A DNA stretch of 5,056 bases from Thermoplasmata archaeon (GTDB taxonomy: Archaea; Thermoplasmatota; E2; DHVEG-1): assembly GCA_003649715.1 (NCBI GenBank), contig QMSS01000114.1, positions 1-5,056 of the forward strand, read 5' to 3'. Position numbers and translations under genes: made by a program. The notes beneath the pieces were generated by a model, which was not told the origin of the DNA, ran no database searches, and saw only the letters and a program-made list of their open reading frames with translations. Positions within the stretch are counted from its first letter, which is position 1. Each line of letters opens with the position of its first letter. Below are positions 1-4,637 of the stretch, piece after piece.

Positions 1-385
1 ATAGTTCCAACCCGTTGCGCTCGATGGCACGGCGCAGCGATTCCGAGGCGGATTCGATCTCAATCAAATCCACCAGCCGGTCCGATATGATGTCTTCCAC
101 CATCTCCCAGGCGGCGAAGAAGTCTCCATCTTCCAGCCCGGCCACTGCCAGGTCAACGTCCGAGTCTGCAACGAAACAATCGGGCCTGGCCAGTGAACCG
201 AAAAGTATCACCCGCTTCACGCCCAGCTTTGCTTTCAGGGCATTCGCTGCTTCACGCACCCTGGCCAGGAGGAGCTCCCGCACTGCTGTCCTCTCCGCTT
301 CCTTGCTACCACCAGCCGTACGTCTTCTCGCCGCAGCCAGGTAAGGCGCCCACTGTTCGCGTGTCAGTTCCAGTGCCGTAGGCAT
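1..385 (-). CDS. MNT-type nucleotidyltransferase domain protein, 3' end outside window
   Basis: The start is ATG at 385, preceded by GGAGG six bases upstream; 128 codons are visible and the frame is still open at the window edge. Residues 1-50 form a charged helical N-terminus beginning MPTALELTREQW. The polymerase-beta-like core follows: VILFGSLAR around 59-67 (G63, S64), then the acidic pair D76-x-D78 in DSDVDLAV, and a likely third carboxylate D106 in LVDLIEIES. This arrangement is typical of minimal (MNT) nucleotidyltransferases, many of which pair with HEPN proteins as toxin-antitoxin modules in which MNT AMPylates or neutralises the HEPN RNase. No HEPN gene is visible, but it could lie beyond base 1. 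The gene sits 167 bases downstream of cysC, separated by a palindromic repeat, so it probably has its own transcription unit. Fold assignment is confident; the biological role is not. Confidence 0.85.
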   Translation of the reverse strand, partial: MPTALELTREQWAPYLAAARRRTAGGSKEAERTAVRELLLARVREAANALKAKLGVKRVILFGSLARPDCFVADSDVDLAVAGLEDGDFFAAWEMVEDIISDRLVDLIEIESASESLRRAIERNGLEL

Positions 386-450
386 CGTTTCCTCCGTGTC
401 GTTGCCCAGCCGCTCTTTTCGCTGCCGACCATTATACCACGCAAGCCACC

Positions 451-550
451 ATCTCCATCACCCCCCTCATCCCCATATCTCCTTCCTTACACCAGGCCGA
501 ACACACGGTGTAAGAAAAGGGGATAGGGAGATATTGGAGATAGGGGGGAC
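451..550. repeat. Dispersed ~100 bp imperfect palindrome, copy 1
   Basis: The core is an exact inverted repeat, CTTACACC (486-493) and GGTGTAAG (507-514), around a 13-base loop that contains AGGCCGAACAC. Outside it are a C-rich left arm and a G-rich right arm (GGGGATAGGGAGATATTGG, 519-537) that pair imperfectly, extending the palindrome to about 100 bp. The same layout recurs at about 4934-5033 in the same orientation, and the right-arm sequence recurs alone at 4572-4593. It fills nearly all of the gap between cysC and the nucleotidyltransferase gene and ends three bases before the cysC stop codon. It resembles REP/MITE-type non-autonomous repeats and could also end or stabilise the cysC transcript. 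Boundaries are approximate. Confidence 0.8.
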
Positions 551-552
551 CA

Positions 553-1176
553 TTACACCTCCCCGCGCCTTATCATCCCCGCCTCCGCCAGCATGTCGAT
601 GCACCGCTCCACGCACTGCTCGACCGTCAGCTCCGCGGTGTTCAGCATCAACTTCGGCTCCTCCGGGGGCTCGTAGGGGTCGTCGACGCCGGTGAAGTCA
701 GTGATCTCGCCGGCGCGGGCCCGCCGGTACATGCCCTTGGGATCGCGGCGCTCGCACACTTCGAGCGGGGTGTTTACGAACACCTCGAAGAACTCCAGGC
801 CGGCCTGCTCGTGGATGCGGCGGGCGCGGCGGCGGTCGGCCCGGTAGGGGCTGATGAAGGCGGTGATGGCGACACAGCCCGACTCCGCGAACAGCCGCGC
901 CACCTCGCCGATGCGCCTGATGTTCTCGTCGCGGTCCTCCCGCGAAAAGCCCAGGTTGCGGTTCAGCCCGTGGCGGACGTTGTCGCCGTCCAGGCGGAAG
1001 GCGTGCACCCCGCGCCGCACCAGCTCCCGCTCCAGGGCCGAGGCGATGGTGCTCTTGCCCGCCGCCGACAGCCCGGTGAACCACACCGTGCCGCCGCGGC
1101 AGCCCAGCAGGCGCCAGCGCTCCTCGTGGGGCAGGCCGGAGTGCCAGACTACGTTGGTGTTGGAGCTATCCGCCAT
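553..1176 (-). CDS. cysC: Adenylylsulfate kinase (APS kinase)
   Basis: This 207-residue protein matches the family length. APS kinase phosphorylates adenosine 5'-phosphosulfate with ATP to give PAPS, the activated sulfate used in assimilation or sulfotransfer, in the cytoplasm. Visible motifs in order are: WHSGLPHEER-type N-terminus (11-20); P-loop GLSAAGKS (35-42), where Ala replaces the usual Gly at 38 but G35, G40, K41 and S42 remain; LDGDNVRHGLN (62-72); NLGFSREDRDENIRR (74-88); FISPYR (107-112), whose S109 corresponds to the phosphorylatable serine of the family; RDPKGMYRRARAGEI (144-158); and FTGVDDPYEPP (161-171). The start is ATG 1176 with GAGG about eight bases upstream. No ATP sulfurylase (CysD/CysN or Sat) is in view, so whether it serves cysteine synthesis or sulfation cannot be decided. 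It is strongly GC-rich, unlike the island next to it. Confidence 0.97.
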   Translation of the reverse strand: MADSSNTNVVWHSGLPHEERWRLLGCRGGTVWFTGLSAAGKSTIASALERELVRRGVHAFRLDGDNVRHGLNRNLGFSREDRDENIRRIGEVARLFAESGCVAITAFISPYRADRRRARRIHEQAGLEFFEVFVNTPLEVCERRDPKGMYRRARAGEITDFTGVDDPYEPPEEPKLMLNTAELTVEQCVERCIDMLAEAGMIRRGEV

Positions 1177-1256
1177 TCGTTTTCCTCACGCCCCCAGCCA
1201 CTTTTCCCGCACCCGGGCCCGGGGGGAGGCTGCCTTGCGGTTGAAGTCGTCAAGAG

Positions 1257-1310
1257 TCAAGTGTCGGGTGTCTGGTGTCAGTAATCAAGTGTCTGGTGTC
1301 AGGTGTCTGG
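1257..1310. repeat. GTGTC-rich degenerate tandem tract
   Basis: TCAAGTGTCGGGTGTCTGG (from 1257) is followed 28 bases later by TCAAGTGTCTGGTGTCAGG (from 1285), with further GTGTCTGG pieces around them. It is an intergenic degenerate repeat built on GGTGTC. It lies on the upstream side of cysC, near the point where composition shifts to the AT-rich island. The remaining 1311-1423 stretch, up to the end of the EVE-like gene, shows no supportable gene or strong terminator. Confidence 0.7.
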
Positions 1311-1423
1311 TTGAATTCCCTTCTGACCGAGTAACTCTATGTCGAACTTTTTCCCAAAGGGCAACAAGTACGCAATAGGCACTAGCACAGAAATCATTAC
1401 TGCCTCTTATCCTTTCCTTTCTA

Positions 1424-1912
1424 TCAGTCTTCATCCAACCAATCTTTCGCCGCTTCCCATAACTTCTCCATTGAATCATCATCAAATAAATATGCTTGAC
1501 CATTTCTAACCATTGACAACCTCAATGGCTCCAGAAGTTCTTCTGGAAGAACATCTCTGATCTTCTTTTTATGACAGGAGTACATAATATAATGTTTAAA
1601 CCTATATGGATATAGATCATCTCCCCATATCTTTTCATAGTCTTTGAAAACATCAGTAGTAACTTCTGCTACTATCACTTCTTCAGCACTATCAACATTA
1701 TTGTAGTAATCATCTTTACTTCTTGGGGAGGATATTGGGGTAATATAATTAATTCCCCTCACAAAGCACAACCTATCACCTTTTCCTATTTCCTTTCTAC
1801 TTCCTGGGTCGATAAATCTATCTCTGTCCTTGGCTCCCCAAACCCCAAGATCGAATGCAACATCAAAATTATATTCTGCATGTATATCTACGTAGATAAC
1901 CCAAGAACTCAT
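1424..1912 (-). CDS. EVE/PUA-superfamily-like protein, third gene of nuclease operon
   Basis: This 162-residue protein has no signal peptide or membrane segment. It begins SSWVIYVDIHAEYNFD (2-17) and continues with LGVWGAKDR (22-30), GKGDRLCFVRG (43-53), a turn with SSPRSKDDYY (61-70), VIVAEVTTDVFKDYEKIW (79-96) and DDLYPYRFK (98-106), then ends in a Leu/Glu-rich helical segment. A tryptophan near the N-terminus, the GD-x-hydrophobic-F strand and the IW..(D/E)xYPYRF block are the hallmarks of EVE-like PUA folds. EVE and related YTH/ASCH folds bind modified bases in DNA or RNA and often accompany restriction nucleases. The gene follows the PD-(D/E)XK gene with a 32-base gap; no clear Shine-Dalgarno site precedes ATG 1912, so translation may depend on coupling. 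It is AT-rich like its partners. Fold assignment is by motif only; ligand and role are inference. Confidence 0.7.
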   Translation of the reverse strand: MSSWVIYVDIHAEYNFDVAFDLGVWGAKDRDRFIDPGSRKEIGKGDRLCFVRGINYITPISSPRSKDDYYNNVDSAEEVIVAEVTTDVFKDYEKIWGDDLYPYRFKHYIMYSCHKKKIRDVLPEELLEPLRLSMVRNGQAYLFDDDSMEKLWEAAKDWLDED

Positions 1913-1944
1913 TGTAACAACCGGGAATCAGTTAACTTTTGTCT

Positions 1945-2442
1945 TCACCGCTTTCCTGTCTGATAATAATATTTACTATCTATTGATATGAGAGCGACTT
2001 CAATACCAAGCGTTTTTTTCGTTAATTTAATAACCTCCTTGGGAAACTCTTTTTCAAGAGCCTTCACTCCTCTTTCCTCTGTCATGAATACCAGCACTTT
2101 CAGCTTCTTCACTCCCTCTTTCTTGTTGTAGCAAAACACCTTGAAAATATCTTTGTAAAACTCATGACCCGGGTTCTTTCCCGAGACCTTCATTTCATAC
2201 GCCACATGTTTTTTCAAATCAACTAGATCGATTCTTCCGCACTTTCCAATTAACTCTTTGCTGTGATTTTTGTTTGGGAATTCAGCCTCGAATCCTTTCT
2301 CAACCAAGTCCCCTTGCCACTTTTTTACCACATTGATGGCGCTTCTCGTGGCCTTTCCAACGCTGTATTCTTGATTCTTCCACAAGGATCTATACGCATA
2401 CCTTGCCTTTTTTATCACTGTATTGTTGATTCTCTTATCCAT
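1945..2442 (-). CDS. PD-(D/E)XK-type nuclease, second gene of nuclease operon
   Basis: About 165 residues, lysine-rich. Counting from the upstream ATG at 2448, the N-terminal 1-45 is helical and basic, with GRIDLVD at 71-77 and VAYEMKVSG at 82-90. D74, E85 and K87 form the D-x10-E-x-K core of PD-(D/E)XK nucleases. The helix that follows (HEFYKDIFKVFCYN, 95-108) and a hydrophobic strand KLKVLVFMTEE (115-125) fit the fold. ATG 2442 is preferred over ATG 2448: the only ribosome site, GGTGG (2450-2454), is one base from 2448 but seven bases from 2442. The gene begins 25 bases after the GIY-YIG stop, so the two are probably cotranscribed. Substrate is unknown. Nuclease assignment rests on the catalytic pattern; a catalytically altered recognition subunit is less likely because the triad is intact. 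Confidence 0.7.
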   Translation of the reverse strand: MDKRINNTVIKKARYAYRSLWKNQEYSVGKATRSAINVVKKWQGDLVEKGFEAEFPNKNHSKELIGKCGRIDLVDLKKHVAYEMKVSGKNPGHEFYKDIFKVFCYNKKEGVKKLKVLVFMTEERGVKALEKEFPKEVIKLTKKTLGIEVALISIDSKYYYQTGKR

Positions 2443-2467
2443 TTTCATTCCACCGATGCAACATTTT

Positions 2468-2725
2468 TCATATCCTGTTGTATCTCGGCGGTCTCCCCCT
2501 ATGGCTTCTCTTGTATGACTCTATCTTATCCCTTTCCCACTTCCTCGCCCCTGCCTCCGTAACTCTAGGCTTTATTATATTAACCGTAGTAAACCGTTTA
2601 CCATCATCAGCATGTTGCTGTATTCTTGACTCGGGAAACTCGCGAGAAGTTATTCCAAAGTATACAATCTTTCCCTTATCCCTCAAAATGTAACGCCACC
2701 ATATCCTTTCGTTCCTTCCAGCCAT
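2468..2725 (-). CDS. Small GIY-YIG nuclease-domain protein, first gene of nuclease operon
   Basis: An 85-residue protein made of almost nothing but the GIY-YIG fold. WRYIL (10-14) takes the place of GIY, and VYFGIT (21-26) is the YIG strand. SRIQQH (33-38) supplies the conserved arginine R34. ARKWERDKIESYK (60-72) gives the probable metal-binding glutamate E64, and RPPRYN (78-83) ends in the conserved Asn. GIY-YIG domains cut DNA in homing endonucleases, restriction enzymes and repair nucleases, usually with extra DNA-binding modules, which are missing here. A partner, perhaps the two following genes, may give specificity. The start is ATG 2725 behind a purine-rich AAGGAAAGGGGG about six bases upstream. 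The gene heads the operon and lies 86 bases downstream of the T6 tract of the structured leader. All key residues appear present. Confidence 0.8.
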   Translation of the reverse strand: MAGRNERIWWRYILRDKGKIVYFGITSREFPESRIQQHADDGKRFTTVNIIKPRVTEAGARKWERDKIESYKRSHRGRPPRYNRI

Positions 2726-2811
2726 GGTAAACCCCCTTTCCTTGCTATAGCACTGAGCAGTTCATATTCTCTTTTACTCTCTACTCCATGCTTCAGGCAT
2801 ACATTGCCAAT

Positions 2812-2828
2812 AAAAAATGCGTCTAGGG
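2812..2828 (-). terminator. Intrinsic terminator element of the leader RNA
   Basis: The 3' arm of the outer stem (CCCTAGACGCA) runs straight into TTTTTTATT on the minus strand, the stem-plus-U-tract form of a rho-independent terminator. Its partner arm is at 2880-2870, so forming the terminator requires hairpins A and B to fold between the arms. It lies upstream of the operon it would shut off. Confidence 0.6.
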
Positions 2829-2858
2829 CGGGACCCGAAGGCCCCGAAGGAGTCGCAT
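2823..2858 (-). CDS. Putative 11-residue leader peptide ending Pro-Pro-stop
   Basis: ATG at 2858 is preceded at five bases by AAGGAG (2869-2864), the best Shine-Dalgarno site in the window. It opens a frame reading MRLLRGLRVPP, then TAG (2825-2823). The Shine-Dalgarno site is the 5' arm of hairpin B and is paired with CTCCTT inside the coding sequence. The stop codon sits in the 3' arm of the outer terminator stem. A ribosome that reached the stop would occupy the terminator arm and prevent the terminator from forming. Pro-Pro-stop endings and Arg/Leu-rich short peptides are known in ribosome-stalling leaders such as TnaC (Pro-stop). Too short to be recognised by homology; the call rests on position and the ribosome site. 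Confidence 0.45.
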   Translation of the reverse strand: MRLLRGLRVPP

Positions 2859-2886
2859 GGCGTCTCCTTCCCTAGTCGCAGTATTT

Positions 2887-2915
2887 ATTGTTTCACAGAA
2901 CACCACTACTGTCAA
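2887..2915 (-). promoter_or_regulatory. Sigma-70-type promoter for the structured leader and nuclease operon
   Basis: On the minus strand a perfect -35 box TTGACA (2915-2910) is followed by a 17-base spacer and AACAAT (2892-2887). The latter matches TATAAT at 4 of 6 positions, including the two most important (-11 A and -7 T). An AT-rich stretch lies upstream of the -35. The predicted start is 2880 or the G at 2879, exactly the first bases of the three-way-junction RNA. No comparable promoter was found between the RNA and the GIY-YIG gene. Confidence 0.65.
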
Positions 2916-2968
2916 TGAATGAATTTCACCAAATAAATTCCAACCAATTGCGTACATTCCTCCCAACC

Positions 2969-3112
2969 TCATCCACCGACGACCAATCCAGTAATCTCAC
3001 AACGACGCATAACCACCTTGCCGAACCCTTCGGCCTCGAGCCTGAATAATAACGCATAGCCCACCAGGCCGCGGTGGCCGGCGATGAAGATCTTTGAATC
3101 AGGTGTAAACAT
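2969..3112 (-). pseudogene. fcl: 5' fragment of GDP-L-fucose synthase gene
   Basis: ATG 3112 opens a 47-codon frame whose first ~36 residues match the N-terminus of GDP-L-fucose synthase (WcaG/Fcl). MFTPDSKIFIAGHRGLVG carries the Rossmann GxxGxxG (G12, G15, G18), followed by LLFRLEAEGFGKVVMR. The full enzyme, which makes GDP-L-fucose from GDP-4-keto-6-deoxymannose, is about 310 residues long; here similarity fades after residue ~38 and the frame ends in TGA at 2969. The canonical Ser after GLVG is Tyr. The ribosome site is weak (AGGT). Downstream, a different frame stays open to 2926, ending just before the leader promoter, but it is not recognisable. The fragment marks a recombination scar at the right edge of the AT-rich island. 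Confidence 0.75.
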
Positions 3113-3133
3113 TATCTTACCTGGTTGGGTTTC

Positions 3134-3147
3134 GAGTGCAGAGTGCA
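3134..3147. repeat. Tandem GAGTGCA heptamer
   Basis: Two exact GAGTGCA units abut, followed by a partial GAG. The 88-base gap between the Fic stop and the fcl fragment (3113-3200) holds only this and no clear terminator. It is short enough to be of little weight alone. Confidence 0.5.
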
Positions 3148-3200
3148 GAGTTAATGGCAAAACCATCACGAATGTGTCGCGGCAAGTTTCAGTCTCTGAA

Positions 3201-4391
3201 TCACGACAACCGCTCAGTTGACCGCACCGATTCACTGTCGAAAAGATCTATATATTCCTTGAATGCAAAGCGTCTGTTTCGTTTCTTTCCGGTAAACTCG
3301 GTTACCACACCAAGCTCCGTGAGGCGTTTCATCAACTGGTTCGCAGCAGGATAAGCCGTGCCGATCAGTTTCTTCACAGACATGACATCGACAATTGGAC
3401 TCTCAAAAAGTTGCTCCAATGTCTTCAAACCATTTCCTGCCGACTTTCCGAGGTTTTCCGTTATTCGACTGCGAAGCGCTTCCCGTAAGCGAAGAATGCG
3501 CCTCGCAGTCACCGCGGCCATCTCGCTGACTTCCGCAATACCCTGCAAGAAAAAGGCAAGCCACTCCTCCCATCGTCCTTCGTCTCGAATGGCTTGCAGA
3601 CGCTCGTAGTACTCCTGTCTATGCTGCTTGAAGTAATGAGAAAGGTACAAGACCGGCTTACGTAGAACTCCCTTTTCGACGAGAAGGAAGGTTATCAGCA
3701 GACGGCCTATCCGTCCGTTTCCATCAAGGAACGGGTGAATCGTCTCGAACTGCGCGTGAGCAAGACCCACCTTGATCAACACAGGGATTTCGTCATCGCC
3801 ATGAAGGAAGCGCTCCCAATCCGAAAGAGCCTGTGGGATTTCCGAAGGGGGAGGCGGGATGAAAGTCGCTTCACCCAGACCACATCCCCCAGGACCAATC
3901 CAGTTCTGGCTTCTCCTGAGCTCCCCCGGCGTAAGCTCACTGCCACGCACTCCCTCGAGAAGGTGCTTGTGTATCTCCCGGATCAATCGCACCGATACCG
4001 GCAGATCTTTCAGGCGTTCCAGGCCGTAGCGCATGGCTTTCACGTAGTTGATGACCTCCCGTACATCCTTGGGTCGATCCGGTGAATAAATCTTAGCCTC
4101 TGCGGACAGCACGTCCTGCAAAGAGCTCTGGGTCCCCTCGATTTGACTGGAGAGCACTGCTTCCTTTCTGACATACATCAAGACGAATAGGTCTGGATTC
4201 GGCAACGTCAGTACCGCTCCGTCCAACTGTCCGAGGGCATGACTGGCACGCTCGAGAAGCCCTTGCAGTTCTGAGGTCATTCCAAGCCGAGGCTCGGGAG
4301 GCAGCTCTGCGGGAATAAAGGCGTTGAACCCGCCCGGTTGCCAAATGTATCGTCCTGCCCGGAACCTATTTTTTTCACGATTGTTTTTCAA
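3201..4391 (-). CDS. Class II (self-inhibited) Fic family AMP-transferase with C-terminal winged helix
   Basis: A 396-residue, full-length protein. Fic proteins transfer AMP (occasionally other groups) from nucleotides to hydroxyl groups of target proteins. The N-terminal Fic_N region includes GGFNAFIPAELPPEP (20-34). The inhibitory helix motif (S/T)xxxE(G/N) is SSQIEG at 81-86, N-terminal to the core, which defines class II. RRSQNWIG (159-166) and the flap FIPPPPSEIPQAL (177-189) precede the catalytic HPFLDGNGRIGR (219-230), with H219 as base. Residues ~320-380 (LGKSAGNGLKTLEQLF to RRFAFKEY) look like a winged-helix DNA-binding domain. The start is TTG 4391: the first ATG (M38) would cut away part of Fic_N, and no Shine-Dalgarno site is evident before the TTG. 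Tandem palindromic units lie upstream. Enzyme identity is confident; its target is unknown. Confidence 0.93.
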   Translation of the reverse strand: MKNNREKNRFRAGRYIWQPGGFNAFIPAELPPEPRLGMTSELQGLLERASHALGQLDGAVLTLPNPDLFVLMYVRKEAVLSSQIEGTQSSLQDVLSAEAKIYSPDRPKDVREVINYVKAMRYGLERLKDLPVSVRLIREIHKHLLEGVRGSELTPGELRRSQNWIGPGGCGLGEATFIPPPPSEIPQALSDWERFLHGDDEIPVLIKVGLAHAQFETIHPFLDGNGRIGRLLITFLLVEKGVLRKPVLYLSHYFKQHRQEYYERLQAIRDEGRWEEWLAFFLQGIAEVSEMAAVTARRILRLREALRSRITENLGKSAGNGLKTLEQLFESPIVDVMSVKKLIGTAYPAANQLMKRLTELGVVTEFTGKKRNRRFAFKEYIDLFDSESVRSTERLS

Positions 4392-4456
4392 CGTTCGGAG
4401 CCCGCTGACCTCTGGACCATTCTCCAGGCCGCCATGTTGACGCCTACCGTTAACAT
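4388..4456 (-). CDS. Possible 22-codon ORF overlapping the Fic start
   Basis: ATG 4456, or the in-frame ATG 4435, runs to TGA 4388-4390, which overlaps the Fic TTG in the sequence TTGA. GGGG lies about six bases before ATG 4456. This could couple Fic translation to an upstream leader and would explain a TTG start with no ribosome site of its own. The ORF runs through one palindromic unit, so it could also be incidental. Confidence 0.25.
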   Translation of the reverse strand: MLTVGVNMAAWRMVQRSAGSER

Positions 4457-4554
4457 GGCGGTCCCCACGTCTCCATGTTAACCCCTACCGTTAATATGGC
4501 AGCCTGCCGTACTCCATGTCGTCCCTTGCGATTAACAACGACCCTCAATGCATA
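4432..4554. repeat. Three 41-bp tandem units with palindromic arms
   Basis: Units start at 4432, 4473 and 4514, an exact 41-base period. Unit 1 has CCATGTTGAC-GCCTACC-GTTAACATGG and unit 2 has CCATGTTAAC-CCCTACC-GTTAATATGG: 10-base inverted arms around a 7-base spacer, each with one change. Unit 3 is decayed (CCATGTCGTC, then ATTAAC). A further small hairpin, CTGGA/TCCAG (4412-4427), sits between the array and the Fic start. Placement 40-165 bases upstream of a protein with a winged-helix domain fits an operator array, perhaps autoregulatory. A decaying mobile repeat is the alternative. Confidence 0.75.
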
Positions 4555-4565
4555 GCCGAATATTA

Positions 4566-4637
4566 TCAAGTGGATAGGGAGATACTGGAGATAAAGGCAA
4601 CCACCTCGCGGCCGGAGATGCGCGGTAGTACGCTCAA
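4566..4637 (-). pseudogene. hicA: Truncated hicA toxin gene
   Basis: A TTG start at 4637 overlaps the hicB stop in TTGA. The frame reads MSVLPRISGREVVAF, the typical HicA N-terminus (L-P-R-x-S-G-R/K-E-V-V). Then it becomes ISSISLST and stops at 4566. HicA is normally 60-80 residues, with the catalytic His in a G-S-H motif further on. That part is absent, and no remnant is found in the following bases. Similarity ends at about 4593, exactly where sequence matching the right arm of the dispersed repeat (GGATAGGGAGATA, 4572-4593) begins. The toxin, an mRNA-cleaving RNase, is therefore dead here. Confidence 0.7.
4572..4593. repeat. Right-arm fragment of the dispersed palindromic repeat
   Basis: GGATAGGGAGATACTGG and the next five bases match positions 521-542 of copy 1 with a single difference (C for T). 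The palindromic core is missing. It abuts the truncated hicA reading frame and so marks the breakpoint. Confidence 0.7.

Larger units (their letters stand above)
2812..2880 (-). ncRNA. Three-way-junction leader RNA, likely transcription attenuator
   Basis: Read on the minus strand, 63 bases fold with no unpaired junction nucleotides. The outer stem is TGCGACTAGGG (2880-2870) with CCCTAGACGCA (2828-2818), 10 of 11 pairs. Hairpin B is AAGGAGACGC (2869-2860), loop CAT, GCGACTCCTT (2856-2847), 9 of 10 pairs. Hairpin A is CGGGGCC (2846-2840), loop TTCG, GGTCCCG (2835-2829), 7 pairs including one G·U and closed as C(UUCG)G, an exceptionally stable tetraloop. The G·U pair and the UUCG loop exist only on the minus strand, so the RNA, not a DNA cruciform alone, is the likely functional form. 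Six T residues (2817-2812) follow the outer stem. A promoter ends exactly at its 5' edge and a small ORF lies inside it, so it is best read as an attenuating leader of the nuclease operon. A free ~69-nt small RNA is possible. Confidence 0.7.

Noticed and set aside
15..381. Plus-strand open frames opposite the nucleotidyltransferase gene
   Set aside because: The minus-strand frame carries the GS...DxD signature and a good ribosome site; the plus frames have low-complexity Ser/Arg-rich translations.
1212..1223. Perfect 12-bp palindrome CCCGGGCCCGGG
   Set aside because: A low-complexity G/C run in GC-rich DNA upstream of cysC; no loop for a hairpin and no second copy to suggest an operator.
698..1378. 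Long open frames on both strands across cysC (698-1084 minus, 811-1284 plus, 854-1378 plus)
   Set aside because: They are other-frame readings of a GC-rich, well-recognised gene; their translations are Arg/Ala/Pro-rich without any motif.
1285..1503. 72-codon minus frame running past the EVE-like stop
   Set aside because: It overlaps the end of the EVE-like gene in another frame and ends inside the GTGTC repeat tract; no ribosome site or recognisable motif.
2818..2880. Integron attC site
   Set aside because: The palindrome is in the right size range but lacks the GTTRRRY and RYYYAAC core sites, and no integrase is present.
2812..2880. Retron msr-msd RNA
   Set aside because: Structured RNA next to accessory genes invites the idea, but there is no reverse transcriptase gene in the window, and the RNA is shorter than known retron RNAs.
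3113..3235. Upstream extension of the fcl fragment frame to ATG 3235
   Set aside because: It would overlap the end of the Fic gene and adds residues unlike the family; similarity begins precisely at ATG 3112.
3735..4085. 116-codon plus frame opposite fic
   Set aside because: Antisense reading of the catalytic part of a clear Fic gene; no start signal or motif.
4432..4554. CRISPR array
   Set aside because: The 41-base units have no separate unique spacers, differ from each other, only number three, and no cas gene is present.
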